Below, in pieces: positions 16,226 through 25,339 of a stretch of DNA of 64,000 nucleotides. The notes beneath the pieces are model-generated. The model was given only the letters and a program-made list of their open reading frames with translations, had not been told where the DNA came from and did not search any database. The stretch is taken from assembly GCF_013032455.1 (NCBI RefSeq), contig NZ_WQCF01000008.1, forward strand, positions 62,001 to 126,000, in the 5' to 3' direction. Positions within the stretch are counted from its first letter, which is position 1. Every line of letters starts with the position of its first letter. The translations under genes and the position numbers were made by a program. Source of the DNA: Ruegeria atlantica. Its GTDB lineage: Bacteria; Pseudomonadota; Alphaproteobacteria; Rhodobacterales; Rhodobacteraceae.

Positions 16226-17038
16226 TCAGCCCGCGCTGCAGCCCTGAATGTCCACGGCGTGATTGGCGCCCAGAACCGTGATCCTGATCTCAGACCGATC
16301 CAGCGCAAAAGTCGCGCCCGAGGCACTGATCACTTCCGACGTCGCCACCAGGGTATCGCCCTGCCGTGTTGTCTTGGGTGGCGCGGCCCAGAGCACCGGA
16401 TTGCCCGGTTCAATCACCGCAATTTCGTTTCCACCCGCCGAGGGCATGGTGACACGAGCCTCGATGTGCATCCCGTCCGAGGTCGGGGTCAGTTGGCAGG
16501 TGGCGGCGGTTACGCGCGCCTCTTTCGCGGAATAGGGGCGCTGCGCCAAGGCGGCAGCGATGGCCGGGTTGCGGCCTGCGTCGGCGTCCAGCGTATGGTC
16601 GAAATCCAGACGTTCGGGAATGCAGACATCCTTGCAGACGCCCAGATCCATATCCCCGCGCAGCCGCACGGGTTTCGCAGGGTTCAAGGGCGTGATTTCG
16701 ACCGGCAACACCAGTTGATGCGTATAGCCGATGGATTGCAGGCCGTTCTGCACAAACACCTCGGGCGCGGGCCATGTAATCGACACATCGCCCACATTTT
16801 GCGAGCCGTTCCAGTCAAACTGCGGCGGGATACCGGCGTCACCGGGCGCGCGCCAATAGGTTTTCCAGCCGTCCTTTAGCGTCAACCGCAACGCGCCCAA
16901 GTAGGTGCCGCTGGCGGTGCGCCCGCCATCGAGGACATCCAATTGCACAACCCCGTCCAACGCCTGTGCGTGCGCAGGGGCGGTCAGGGCGAAACAGGCG
17001 GTCAGGACGGCCGCAGACGACTTTAGTAAACGCTTCAT
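16226..17038 (-). CDS. Periplasmic DsbD N-terminal-domain protein
   Basis: About 270 residues with a signal peptide (MKRLLKSSAAVLTACFALTA, cleavage near AHAQA) and a domain matching the periplasmic alpha domain of thiol:disulfide interchange protein DsbD: YLGALRLTLKDGWKTYWRAPGDAG, IGYTHQLVLPVEITP and the cysteine pair in DLGVCKDVCIPERL that in DsbD shuttles electrons. The membrane and thioredoxin domains of full DsbD are absent, so it would need separate partners; a reductant-accepting or copper-handling role is conceivable. ATG 17044 two codons upstream is an equally possible start. Followed by the NUDIX gene after 3 bp. Confidence 0.85.
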   Translation of the reverse strand: MKRLLKSSAAVLTACFALTAPAHAQALDGVVQLDVLDGGRTASGTYLGALRLTLKDGWKTYWRAPGDAGIPPQFDWNGSQNVGDVSITWPAPEVFVQNGLQSIGYTHQLVLPVEITPLNPAKPVRLRGDMDLGVCKDVCIPERLDFDHTLDADAGRNPAIAAALAQRPYSAKEARVTAATCQLTPTSDGMHIEARVTMPSAGGNEIAVIEPGNPVLWAAPPKTTRQGDTLVATSEVISASGATFALDRSEIRITVLGANHAVDIQGCSAG

Positions 17039-17186
17039 ACCCATATAAATGCGCGTTCCGAACCGCGATTCCAAGTCACGTTCCGGTCACTCGGATGAAA
17101 TCTAGTGAAATATGGCCTGATCCCTTGCCAATCCCTACCTGCCGGGGTCATTGTTGAGAGGCGGACGAAGCAAGAGTTGTAATTCC

Positions 17187-17741
17187 ATGGACCTGACCGG
17201 AAAACTTTTGATTGCGATGCCTGGTATGGGTGATCCGCGTTTTGATCATTCGGTGGTTTACATATGCAGCCACGGAGACGATGGCGCGATGGGTCTGATC
17301 GTCAACAAGCCGTCGGACTTGCGGATCAAAACACTGCTGAGCCAACTGAATATCGCTTGCCGTATCCCTGTCGTGGGTGAACGCCTCGTGCATTTTGGCG
17401 GCCCAGTCGAGATGTCGCGCGGTTTTGTCCTGCACAGCGCGGACTACGACGCCAACCTGCATTCGATGAAAATCTCGGATGATTTCAGCATGACTGCGAC
17501 AATGGATGTGCTGGAAGACCTGGCTTCGGGCCGAGGGCCTTTGAATTCCACTCTGGCGCTTGGGTATTCTGGTTGGGGTCCCGGCCAGTTAGAGGATGAG
17601 ATCGCTATGAATGGCTGGCTGACTACCGAGGCGACCTCGGATCTGGTGTTCGATGTGCCCGATGATGAGAAATGGGAGGCCGCTTTGGCCACATTGGGTG
17701 TCGATCCCCTGACCCTGTCGGCCAGCGCTGGCCGCGCCTGA
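17187..17741 (+). CDS. YqgE/AlgH family protein
   Basis: A 184-residue cytoplasmic protein of the YqgE/AlgH (UPF0301) family. Hallmarks: LTGKLLIAMPGMGDPRFDHS at the N-terminus, GAMGLIVNKPSD, HFGGPVEMSRGFVLHS, and LGYSGWGPGQLEDEI. The molecular role is uncertain; in Pseudomonas AlgH affects alginate and other regulated traits. I chose ATG 17187 because the family begins right at the DLTGKLL segment; the frame is open upstream to 17151. It is convergent with the sua5 gene, with the two stops adjacent. Confidence 0.93.
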   Translation: MDLTGKLLIAMPGMGDPRFDHSVVYICSHGDDGAMGLIVNKPSDLRIKTLLSQLNIACRIPVVGERLVHFGGPVEMSRGFVLHSADYDANLHSMKISDDFSMTATMDVLEDLASGRGPLNSTLALGYSGWGPGQLEDEIAMNGWLTTEATSDLVFDVPDDEKWEAALATLGVDPLTLSASAGRA

Positions 17742-18692
17742 TCAACTGTCGCGCGGTGCTGCTGCTCGGCGAAGGCGATCGTTGATGGCAGCGCCCAGAC
17801 CATGATCTGGAATCGGGGTTACCGCAATAGGGCGGCCTGTGGTGTTGAGCGTATGCAGGGCCGAGAACAGGTTCGCAGCAGCTTCGGTCAATTCGCCCTT
17901 TTCCGACAGGTTCAGATCGCACGCAACCGAGCCGAACCCTAGCAGAACCTCATCACCCTGCGCGTTGGTCGCATTTAGCCGGACAGGGGCATCCGGTGCG
18001 TAATGCGATTGCAATTGACCCGGTGCGGTCAGCAAGTCTCCGGCCTGATGCACGTGCAACTGCGCATGCAGAATGGATTCGATCTGTTCCAGCGCCACAC
18101 CTCCGGGGCGCAGCAGAGACGGTTCCCCAGCCAGCCCGACGATTGTTGATTCCAGTCCTACACCGCAGGGGCCGTCATCCAGAATAGCGGCGATGCGGCC
18201 ATCCAGACCGGCGCGCACATGTTCGGCGGTGGTTGGGCTGATTTGCCCCGAGGGGTTGGCCGAGGGTGCCGCCACCGGCCCATCAAGCGACGACAGCAGC
18301 GCGCGGGCGGTGCCGTGTGCGGGCACGCGTACGGCAAGCGTATCAAGCCCTGCCGTGACCAGAGGTGAAATCCCGTGCCCGTCGCGCAATGGGAGTACCA
18401 TGGTAAGAGGGCCGGGCCAAAACGCGGCGGCCAATGCCTCGGCCGGGTCGGACCATTCCACATACCGTTGTGCGGACTCGATTGAATCCACATGCGCGAT
18501 CAATGGGTTAAAGCTGGGTCGACCCTTGGCGGCATAGATGCTGGCCACGGCCTCGCCATTGCGCGCGTCACCGCCAAGGCCATAGACCGTCTCGGTGGCG
18601 AAGGCGACCAGCAGGCCTTGTCGCAGCAGATCCGCTGCCTGAGCGATTCCGCTTGGGTCGGCGGTTAATTCCAATGTGCCGTTGGGGATCAT
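17742..18692 (-). CDS. sua5: Threonylcarbamoyl-AMP synthase, Sua5 type
   Basis: A protein of about 316 residues that makes threonylcarbamoyl-AMP from threonine, bicarbonate and ATP for the t6A modification of ANN-decoding tRNAs. The YrdC domain shows FATETVYGLGGDARN, AAKGRPSFNPLIAHV, FWPGPLTMVLP and APSANPSGQISPTTAEHV; the C-terminal Sua5 extension (from about residue 205) distinguishes it from the short TsaC. Start is uncertain: the frame is open to a TTG at 18755, but ATG 18692 (MIPNGTLEL) is close to the conserved part; neither has a strong ribosome site. Divergent from the acyl-CoA dehydrogenase gene. Confidence 0.92.
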   Translation of the reverse strand: MIPNGTLELTADPSGIAQAADLLRQGLLVAFATETVYGLGGDARNGEAVASIYAAKGRPSFNPLIAHVDSIESAQRYVEWSDPAEALAAAFWPGPLTMVLPLRDGHGISPLVTAGLDTLAVRVPAHGTARALLSSLDGPVAAPSANPSGQISPTTAEHVRAGLDGRIAAILDDGPCGVGLESTIVGLAGEPSLLRPGGVALEQIESILHAQLHVHQAGDLLTAPGQLQSHYAPDAPVRLNATNAQGDEVLLGFGSVACDLNLSEKGELTEAAANLFSALHTLNTTGRPIAVTPIPDHGLGAAINDRLRRAAAPRDS

Positions 18693-18818
18693 TTGTTGTG
18701 ACGCCGCGTTTTGATTGCTTGTGACATGTGGCCGGTTACGTTTTCGATTAATCAAGGATGCTTAAAGGTGGGCGTTGCAATTTCCAACCCCAACCGCGAA
18801 AAGCCGCACAGACAGTCC

Positions 18819-18825
18819 AGAGGAA
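18819..18825 (+). promoter_or_regulatory. Ribosome binding site selecting start 18830
   Basis: AGAGGAA ends four bases before ATG 18830 and favours this start over an upstream in-frame ATG at 18758. Confidence 0.6.
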
Positions 18826-18829
18826 AGCC

Positions 18830-20533
18830 ATGCCATACCGCGCGCCCATATCCGATTACGAATTGTTGTTCCGCCACGTTGTTGGATTCGATCAGATCGC
18901 GTCGACCGAGAAATTCTCAGAAGCCAGCGAGGATGTGGTCAGCGCGATCCTGACCGAGGCTGGAAAGATGTGCGAAGAGGTGATGGCCCCGTTGCAGCGT
19001 CCCGGCGATCTGGAACCTGCACGAATGGAAAACGGCGTGTTGCGGACATCTTCGGGCTATGCCGATGGTTGGAAAGCCATCGCCGAAGGGGGCTGGATCG
19101 GGATGAGCGGGGATCCGGAGCATGGAGGCATGGGCCTGCCGATGGCACTGACGAGCGCAGTGAACGAGATGATGTCGGCCGCCTGCCTGTCCCTGCAACT
19201 GGCGCCGCTAATGTCGCAGGGCCAGATTGAGGCGCTGGAACATCACGCAAGCGACGAGTTGAAGACGCTTTACCTGCCGAAGCTGATGTCTGGTGAATGG
19301 TCGGGAACTATGAATCTTACCGAGGCTCAGGCTGGTTCCGATGTGGGTGCACTGTCTTCAAAGGCGGAACGAAATGGGGACGGAACCTATTCGGTTTCGG
19401 GTCAGAAGATTTTCATCTCGTGGGGCGATAACGATTTTACCGAGAATGTCTGCCATTTGGTGTTGGCGCGCCTGCCGGATGGGGTGCCCGGAACCAAAGG
19501 GATTTCGTTGTTCCTGGTTCCCAAATACCTACCGGATGAAGATGGCAACCCGGGCGTGGCGAACGATCTGAAAGTGGTTTCGGTCGAGCACAAGATGGGT
19601 CTGCACGGTTCGCCAACCTGCGTGATGCAATATGATGGCGCCAAGGGCTGGCTTGTGGGCAAGGAACATGGCGGTATGGCCGCAATGTTCACCATGATGA
19701 ACAATGCCCGTCTGGGAGTTGGCGGTCAGGGCGTGGGTGCTGCCGAAGGTGCCTATCAGCACGCGCTGGCCTATGCGTTGGAGCGCAAGCAGGGCAAGAC
19801 GCCCTCGGGCACCATCATTGACCATGCAGATGTGCGCCGGATGCTGATGAGCATGCGCGCCGATACCTTTGCCGCGCGGGCGATCATGTTGGCCAACGCT
19901 GCGGCCATCGACATGGCCAACGCCACCGGCGACGCTGAATGGAGCGCGCGTGCGGCACTGCTGACCCCGATCTGCAAGGCATTCGGGACTGAAACCGGTA
20001 TTCGTGTCTCGGAAACGGGTGTGCAGGTGCACGGTGGCATGGGGTTCATCGAGGAAACCGGTGCGTCGCAGTATTACCGCGATGTGCGTGTGACTGCGAT
20101 CTATGAAGGTACCAACGGCATTCAGGCCATGGACCTTGTGGCGCGCAAGATGATGGACGGGGGCGAAGCGGCCTCCCGCCTGTTGGATGAGATCGAGGAT
20201 CACGCCGAACAGGCTCGCGCCACTCTGCCGGATCTGGCTGGCCCGGTCTGGGAGGCCACGGAAAGCCTGCGCGAAACCACAGAATGGATCGTGGCGCAGT
20301 CCGATATGAACGCCCGCTTTGCCGGAGCCGTTCCCTATCTACACGCCTTCGCCCGTGTTCTGGGCGCGCACTACCACCTGAAGGCGGCGCAGGCCGAACC
20401 CAACGGCCCGCGTTTCAAGCTGGCGCGGTATTACATCAATGCGCTGCTGCCGGAATATGCCGGTCTATTGGCGCAGGCGCAGAATGGCGCGGATGACCTG
20501 TACGCCCTCAGCGTTGAGGAGTTCGTGGCCTAA
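18830..20533 (+). CDS. Acyl-CoA dehydrogenase of the DmdC type
   Basis: A 567-residue FAD-dependent acyl-CoA dehydrogenase of the enlarged class that has an extra C-terminal domain. Motifs: MNLTEAQAGSDVGALSSKA (FAD/substrate block), KMGLHGSPTCVM, VQVHGGMGFIEETG and the catalytic glutamate in AIYEGTNGIQAMDLVARK. The best known member of this subfamily is DmdC, methylmercaptopropionyl-CoA dehydrogenase of the DMSP demethylation pathway; Roseobacters carry several paralogues, and no dmdB or dmdD gene lies here, so the substrate (MMPA-CoA or another short acyl-CoA) is open. The stop overlaps the ATG of the MBL hydrolase (TAATG). Confidence 0.9.
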   Translation: MPYRAPISDYELLFRHVVGFDQIASTEKFSEASEDVVSAILTEAGKMCEEVMAPLQRPGDLEPARMENGVLRTSSGYADGWKAIAEGGWIGMSGDPEHGGMGLPMALTSAVNEMMSAACLSLQLAPLMSQGQIEALEHHASDELKTLYLPKLMSGEWSGTMNLTEAQAGSDVGALSSKAERNGDGTYSVSGQKIFISWGDNDFTENVCHLVLARLPDGVPGTKGISLFLVPKYLPDEDGNPGVANDLKVVSVEHKMGLHGSPTCVMQYDGAKGWLVGKEHGGMAAMFTMMNNARLGVGGQGVGAAEGAYQHALAYALERKQGKTPSGTIIDHADVRRMLMSMRADTFAARAIMLANAAAIDMANATGDAEWSARAALLTPICKAFGTETGIRVSETGVQVHGGMGFIEETGASQYYRDVRVTAIYEGTNGIQAMDLVARKMMDGGEAASRLLDEIEDHAEQARATLPDLAGPVWEATESLRETTEWIVAQSDMNARFAGAVPYLHAFARVLGAHYHLKAAQAEPNGPRFKLARYYINALLPEYAGLLAQAQNGADDLYALSVEEFVA

Positions 20534-21579
20534 TGGACGGAGATTCCCCTTTGGCGATTCGGTATCCTTGGCCCGAGCCTCCGGCACAGGGTGAGGCGGT
20601 TGAGATTGCCGAAGGGGTGCTGTGGATGCGTCTGCCGCTGCCCATGGCCTTGGATCACGTCAACATCTACGCGCTGGATGACGGCGATGGCTGGACGGTG
20701 ATCGATACGGGCATGTCTTCGAACAAGACCCGCCGCATCTGGGCAGAGCTGATGGAAGGGCCACTGGCGGGTAAGCCGATCACGCGCGTCGTGGTCACCC
20801 ACCACCATCCCGACCATATCGGCAATGCAGGCTGGTTCCAGTCAGAGCATGGCGCCGAGCTGGTCACGACCCGCACCGCCTGGCTGTTTGCGCGGATGCT
20901 GCAGTTGGACGTGCAGGAAAGCTGGCCACAAGAAACACTGGATTACTATCGCAGCGCCGGGATGGACGCCGAGTTTCTCGCCAAGCGGATGACTCAGCGC
21001 CCGTTCAATTTCTGTGACACTGTGTATCCGATGCCTCTGGGCTTTACCCGGATCAAACAGGGCAGCGTGATCCGTATGGGAGGGCGGGACTGGGACGTGC
21101 ATATGGGCAATGGCCATGCGCCTGAGCATGCAACCTTTTGGAGCCGCGACGACAATCTGGTGATCACCGGGGATCAGATTCTTAGCTCGATCAGCCCCAA
21201 TCTGGGTGTCTATGTCACCGAACCGATGGCCGATCCGGTGGCCGAATGGCTTGAGGCGTGTGAGAGGCTGAAGGGTCTGGCACGCCCGGATCATCTGGCA
21301 CTGGGCGGGCATAAACTGCCGTTCACCGGCCTGCCGCTGCGCATGAAACAACTGATCGACAATCACCACGGCGCGCTGGACCGCTTGCAGGATTTCCTCG
21401 ACACGCCCAAAACCGCCGCCGATTGCTTTGTACCTTTGTTCAAACGCCAGATCGGTGAGGGCGAGTATGGGCTGGCGCTGGTCGAGGCGGTTGCACATCT
21501 GAACCATCTCTACCACATTGGAGCTGTTACACGGACGCGCCGCGCGGACGGGGCGTGGGAGTTTCAGCGCAAAGGGTAA
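20533..21579 (+). CDS. MBL-fold metallo-hydrolase
   Basis: A 348-residue metallo-beta-lactamase-fold enzyme. The metal site reads VVTHHHPDHIGN (HxHxDH type, near residue 95), followed by GNGHAPEHATFW (third His), VITGDQIL (bridging Asp) and a late His in LALGGHKLP. An alpha-helical C-terminal region of about 100 residues (from LKGLARPDHL) recalls the lactonase/thioesterase-like subgroup related to LACTB2. Translational coupling to the acyl-CoA dehydrogenase suggests a hydrolase acting in the same catabolic route, for example a thioesterase, but this is inference. Confidence 0.9.
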   Translation: MDGDSPLAIRYPWPEPPAQGEAVEIAEGVLWMRLPLPMALDHVNIYALDDGDGWTVIDTGMSSNKTRRIWAELMEGPLAGKPITRVVVTHHHPDHIGNAGWFQSEHGAELVTTRTAWLFARMLQLDVQESWPQETLDYYRSAGMDAEFLAKRMTQRPFNFCDTVYPMPLGFTRIKQGSVIRMGGRDWDVHMGNGHAPEHATFWSRDDNLVITGDQILSSISPNLGVYVTEPMADPVAEWLEACERLKGLARPDHLALGGHKLPFTGLPLRMKQLIDNHHGALDRLQDFLDTPKTAADCFVPLFKRQIGEGEYGLALVEAVAHLNHLYHIGAVTRTRRADGAWEFQRKG

Positions 21580-21583
21580 AGGC

Positions 21584-22036
21584 ATGCAGGACCAGATCGA
21601 AACATCGGCCGAAGCGGCGGAGGCAGCGGCTTTGCCCCGGTGTTATGAGGTGCACGCCAACCCGAATGCGAAATCCGGCGCCAAGGACCTGCCCGGTCAG
21701 CTGCAAAAACCCGTCGCGACCAAAAGCCCGGCGCAATGGGCCTATGAACGGCTGATCCTCTATATCCAGAATTTCGAACAGACGCTGGACGGTGATCAGG
21801 AGGTCGCCATGGGCTTTACCGGCGGTGATGCCGGTGTGATGCGGATCGAGGGCATGGGTTACTTCGACCCCGATATCATCACCTTCTACGGCTCAGACGC
21901 GACCGGCGCGCGAACCCAGCTGGTGCAGCATGTCAGCCAGTTGAACGTGATGCTGCGCGCCTTGCCCAAATCGGTCGAGGATAAGCCCGCCAATCGGATC
22001 GGCTTTCGTTTGGCCAAGGATCTGGAAGAAACCTGA
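21584..22036 (+). CDS. DUF6173 family protein
   Basis: A 150-residue soluble protein. The core QWAYERLILYIQNFEQTLDG, EVAMGFTGGDAGVMRIEGMG, FDPDIITFYG and LVQHVSQLNVMLRALPK matches the small alphaproteobacterial DUF6173 family, of unknown function. No membrane segment or signal. Starts four bases after the MBL hydrolase stop (ATG 21584, preceded by AAAGG), so it is third in that operon. Confidence 0.85.
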   Translation: MQDQIETSAEAAEAAALPRCYEVHANPNAKSGAKDLPGQLQKPVATKSPAQWAYERLILYIQNFEQTLDGDQEVAMGFTGGDAGVMRIEGMGYFDPDIITFYGSDATGARTQLVQHVSQLNVMLRALPKSVEDKPANRIGFRLAKDLEET

Positions 22037-22072
22037 TTACCTGACTTGCAATTCAGGTCTGCGCAGCCTTGA

Positions 22073-23938
22073 ATGAGTTCTCATTTCCGGGGGTGCAGCG
22101 TGACCAGTTTCTCAGCCGTTACAAAAGCCTACAGAGATGCATGGGCGCGCCGCCGCATCTTTGTGCCGATCTATGTTGCCGTGCGATTGTTGCTGGTGGC
22201 GCTGATAGCGCCCGGCGTGGCGATTACCGTGAACCTTGCGGTGTCGCTGTCAAACCAGACCGCTTTGACCGATCAGGCGATCGCCGCCTTCGTCCTCTCA
22301 CCTGCGGGATTCATCTCGGCCATCGTCGTCCTCAGCCTGTTTCTGCTGGCCGAAGTGTTTGTCTTCGCGGTCATGGCGGGATCCCTGAGAATGGGCGAAT
22401 CCGACCCATGGCGTGCTGGCAGTGCGGCCATCGGGCTGATCATTTCGCGTCTGCCAAATCTGTTCGGCTTTGCGGTGCGGTTCGTACTGCGGGTACTGCT
22501 ACTTGTTCTGCCTTTTGCGCTGGTTTCAGCTGTGATCGCGTGGTGGACGCTGACCGAATATGACATCAACTATTACCTGACTTTCCACCCACCATCCTTC
22601 TGGGTTGCAGTGGTGCTGATTGGTGTAGTGCTGTTGGCGATGGCGTGGGTATTGATCCGCCGCCTGTCGGCATGGGCTCTTTCCTTGCATCTGGTGCTGT
22701 TTGAAGGTGTCCACCCGGCACATGCTTTCAACATCAGCGACACCCGGATGGAGGGCAAGCGCGGGCGTCTCAAGATCGAGCTGGCGATCTGGTTGATCCT
22801 GCGCCTCGCCATCTCTTCTGCAATTGCCTGGATGGCTGGGGTGTTGTTCTCGGTTGTGCCCCTGCAAGGAGCGGACAATCTGCGTCTGGCGCTGATCTAC
22901 AGCCTTGTGATCGCGGGGATCTGGTCTTTGGCGGGGCTGGTGCTGGCGGCGACCGCGCTGGGCGCTCTGGCGGTTCTGCTGGACGGTTTTTTCGAGATCA
23001 GGACCTCGGAACCACCCCACCCCGAACCGGGAAGCTTGCGGATGCCCCTGTTCGCCGTCGTCGGCGCAGCAGTGGCGGCCGTGCTGATCGGGTTGTGGTT
23101 TGGCCAGCATCTGTTGGCACGAATTCAAGCTCCAGATCGGGCCGAGGTCATAGGCCATCGTGGTGCTGCGGCCTTACGGCCCGAAAATACCATGGCTGCG
23201 GTCCTCAAGGCGATTGAGGACGGGGCGGATTGGGTTGAGATCGACGTGCAGGAATCGGCTGATGATGTGGTCATCGTTGCCCATGACAGCGATTTCATGA
23301 AACTGGCGGGTGTGAATCTCAAGGTTTGGGATGCAACGATGGAAGATTTGGCCGACATCGACATTGGCAGTTGGTTCGACCCCGAATTTGCCGATGAACG
23401 CACACCAACATTGCGTCAGGTGCTTGAGGCCGCAAAAGGCAAATCCAAGGTCATCATCGAGCTTAAGTATTATGGCCATGACGTTGACCTGGAAAACCGC
23501 GTCGCAGCGATAGTCGAAGAGATGGCGATGCAGGACGACATCGCCACCATGTCGCTAAAATACCCGGCGGTGCAGAAAATGAAATCCATCCGTCCCGACT
23601 GGCGGGCAGGGGTTCTGGCCGCGACCGCCATCGGCGATCTGACCGGGCTTGAGGGTGACTTTATCGCCGTGAACGCCGCAATGGCGACGCCGGGGCTTGT
23701 GCGCTCGGTCCACGCAGCGGGCAAGGATATCTATGTCTGGACGGTCAATGACCCGTTGCAGATGTCAGCCATGGCCTCTTTGGGGGTGGACGGGCTGATC
23801 ACCGACCGCCCGGCAATGGCCAACGAGGTGTTGCGCATCCGGGCCGAAATGGGACCGGCAGAGCGGCTGTTGCTGTGGATGGCGACCACTTTCGGCATGA
23901 CCGTCGATACGCAGGCGATGCGCGATGAAAGCCCTTAA
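22073..23938 (+). CDS. Membrane-anchored glycerophosphodiester phosphodiesterase
   Basis: A 621-residue protein: an N-terminal half with about eight hydrophobic segments (residues about 20-350, the GDPD membrane domain) and a C-terminal GDPD catalytic domain starting EVIGHRGAAALRPENT, with DWVEIDVQESADDVVIVAHD, IIELKYYG and VWTVNDPLQM. GDPD enzymes split glycerophosphodiesters to glycerol-3-phosphate and an alcohol; the HRG His, the E/D pair and the second His are all present. The stop overlaps the start of the PLA2-like gene by 14 bp, suggesting a joint phospholipid-breakdown function. The start lacks a good ribosome site; a GTG nine codons in (22100) is an alternative. Confidence 0.92.
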   Translation: MSSHFRGCSVTSFSAVTKAYRDAWARRRIFVPIYVAVRLLLVALIAPGVAITVNLAVSLSNQTALTDQAIAAFVLSPAGFISAIVVLSLFLLAEVFVFAVMAGSLRMGESDPWRAGSAAIGLIISRLPNLFGFAVRFVLRVLLLVLPFALVSAVIAWWTLTEYDINYYLTFHPPSFWVAVVLIGVVLLAMAWVLIRRLSAWALSLHLVLFEGVHPAHAFNISDTRMEGKRGRLKIELAIWLILRLAISSAIAWMAGVLFSVVPLQGADNLRLALIYSLVIAGIWSLAGLVLAATALGALAVLLDGFFEIRTSEPPHPEPGSLRMPLFAVVGAAVAAVLIGLWFGQHLLARIQAPDRAEVIGHRGAAALRPENTMAAVLKAIEDGADWVEIDVQESADDVVIVAHDSDFMKLAGVNLKVWDATMEDLADIDIGSWFDPEFADERTPTLRQVLEAAKGKSKVIIELKYYGHDVDLENRVAAIVEEMAMQDDIATMSLKYPAVQKMKSIRPDWRAGVLAATAIGDLTGLEGDFIAVNAAMATPGLVRSVHAAGKDIYVWTVNDPLQMSAMASLGVDGLITDRPAMANEVLRIRAEMGPAERLLLWMATTFGMTVDTQAMRDESP

Positions 23939-24485
23939 GCCAGCGGCCTTGCTTGCACTGATGGCTGCCTCGGCGTCGGCTCAAGACTTTATGCGTACTA
24001 TCGAGATGCCTGCCCATCGCGCGCTGTTTGCGCAGCGGGGTGATGTCGAGCTTATCCCATTTGAAACGGATGGCTGTTCAGGTGGTCTGTCAACCAGTTG
24101 GCGTTTTGTGGCTGATACCTTCCCGAAGTTCAGAGCGCTCTACGAGGCGCACCCACCGTGGGAATACTGCTGTGTGACCCACGACCGTGCCTATCACAAT
24201 GCAGGCGGTGCGTCGAAGGCTGAGGCGAGTTTTGACGCGCGCCTGTCCGCAGACGAAGCCTTGCGCGCTTGTGTCAAACAGCACGGGGAAGACAACGCCG
24301 AGGATTTCGCTGACAGGTACGACATGACGCCTGATCAGATTCGTACAGCCCATTCCGTGACCGCCGAGGCCATGTATAGGGCGGTGCGATTGGGTGGAGG
24401 GCCCTGTTCGGGTTTGCCCTGGCGCTGGGGGTTCGGTTATCCGGGGTGTTCCGTGTTCAAATCCTTGACCCCTGCGCCCGAATGA
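23925..24485 (+). CDS. Secreted phospholipase A2-like protein
   Basis: A 186-residue protein with a signal peptide (MKALKPAALLALMAASASAQ). The mature part carries DGCSGG (49-54) and, about 30 residues later, YCCVTHDRAYHNAGGAS, which has the CCxxHD active-site signature of phospholipase A2 (H86, D87). Other cysteines (near 115, 159 and 173) could form disulfides. PLA2 enzymes release the sn-2 fatty acid from phospholipids. No other PLA2 landmark such as the classic YGCYC calcium loop is present; the DGCSGG turn could play that role. The 14-bp overlap with the GDPD gene supports a shared pathway. Assignment is from the motif only. Confidence 0.6.
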   Translation: MKALKPAALLALMAASASAQDFMRTIEMPAHRALFAQRGDVELIPFETDGCSGGLSTSWRFVADTFPKFRALYEAHPPWEYCCVTHDRAYHNAGGASKAEASFDARLSADEALRACVKQHGEDNAEDFADRYDMTPDQIRTAHSVTAEAMYRAVRLGGGPCSGLPWRWGFGYPGCSVFKSLTPAPE

Positions 24486-24553
24486 CGTGGTGACAGCACT
24501 TGGATTTTCATTTATCCAACATCTCAAACACGCGAATTAGGAATCTCTGAGTC

Positions 24554-24688
24554 ATGGCTGAACACAAGCACGGCGAAATGGACATCACCGTCCAAGAAAA
24601 AACCTTCCACGGCTTTATCAAGGCCACCACATGGTGCGTAGTTGCGATCGCCTTCCTCTGCCTATTCCTGGCGGTTTTCGCCTCTTAA
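24554..24688 (+). CDS. aa3-type cytochrome c oxidase subunit IV
   Basis: A 44-residue protein, [10 protein letters not shown] at the start, one membrane helix in the second half ([16 protein letters not shown]). It matches the tiny alphaproteobacterial subunit IV of aa3 cytochrome oxidase seen in Paracoccus and Rhodobacter structures, which packs against subunits I and III and is not essential for turnover. The [18 protein letters not shown] segment is characteristic. The other oxidase genes are not in the window. It stands alone between the PLA2-like gene and a lipoprotein gene. Confidence 0.9.
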   Translation: MAEHKHGEMDITVQEKTFHGFIKATTWCVVAIAFLCLFLAVFAS

Positions 24689-24706
24689 TCCGAAACGGGG
24701 TCGACC

Positions 24707-25339
24707 GTGATCAGGATATTGCTTGCCTGCCTGCTGGCAGTAACCGTGGCGGGCTGCACTGGATCGCAGCGACCACAGGCAGATCAGTCGGAAATCGTGT
24801 CCCGGTCCTATCGGGATCCCGGGCCTTCGACCCTGACGCTGTATACGATGATCAGCACCCGGACAGGCTCGGGTGCTCATACCTCGTTGATGATCAGCGG
24901 CAGTGAGCGCGTGATTTTCGACCCTGCAGGCTCATTCCGGGCGGATGTGGTGCCGATCAAGGATGATGTGCTGTACGGTATCACTCCGAATGTCGAGCGC
25001 GCCTATCGCAGCAGTCACGCGCGCGAAACGCATTACGCGCGTATCCAAACCATCGAGGTGACGCCGCAACAGGCTGAGATTGCCCTACAATTGGCAAAAC
25101 AGTCAGGCCCGGTTGCGGGCGCGTTCTGCGCCAATTCAACGGCACAGTTGTTGCAACAGGTTCCGGGGTTCGAGCAGATCCAAACCACGTTCTACCCTGT
25201 CAAACTTTCCGATCAGTTCGGTCAGTTGCCCGGAGTTCAAACCGCCGAATACCGCGAAAACGACAACGCGGATTTGCAGCAAGGATTGGCGTTCAACAAT
25301 GCCCGACTGAACGAGCTGGAAGCAGCATCACCCCAATAG
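24707..25339 (+). CDS. Lipoprotein, possible permuted-papain (YiiX-like) fold
   Basis: A 210-residue lipoprotein: GTG start, signal sequence MIRILLACLLAVTVAGC with the lipobox Cys at 17. A histidine in SGAHTSLMI (H58) followed by RVIFDPAGSF, and much later a cysteine in GAFCANSTAQLLQQ (C141), give the His-before-Cys order of circularly permuted papain-like (NlpC/YiiX) enzymes, which act on amide or ester bonds at the cell envelope. This is pattern recognition, not a search, and could be wrong. The last 12 bases overlap the convergent azlD gene. Confidence 0.65.
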   Translation: MIRILLACLLAVTVAGCTGSQRPQADQSEIVSRSYRDPGPSTLTLYTMISTRTGSGAHTSLMISGSERVIFDPAGSFRADVVPIKDDVLYGITPNVERAYRSSHARETHYARIQTIEVTPQQAEIALQLAKQSGPVAGAFCANSTAQLLQQVPGFEQIQTTFYPVKLSDQFGQLPGVQTAEYRENDNADLQQGLAFNNARLNELEAASPQ

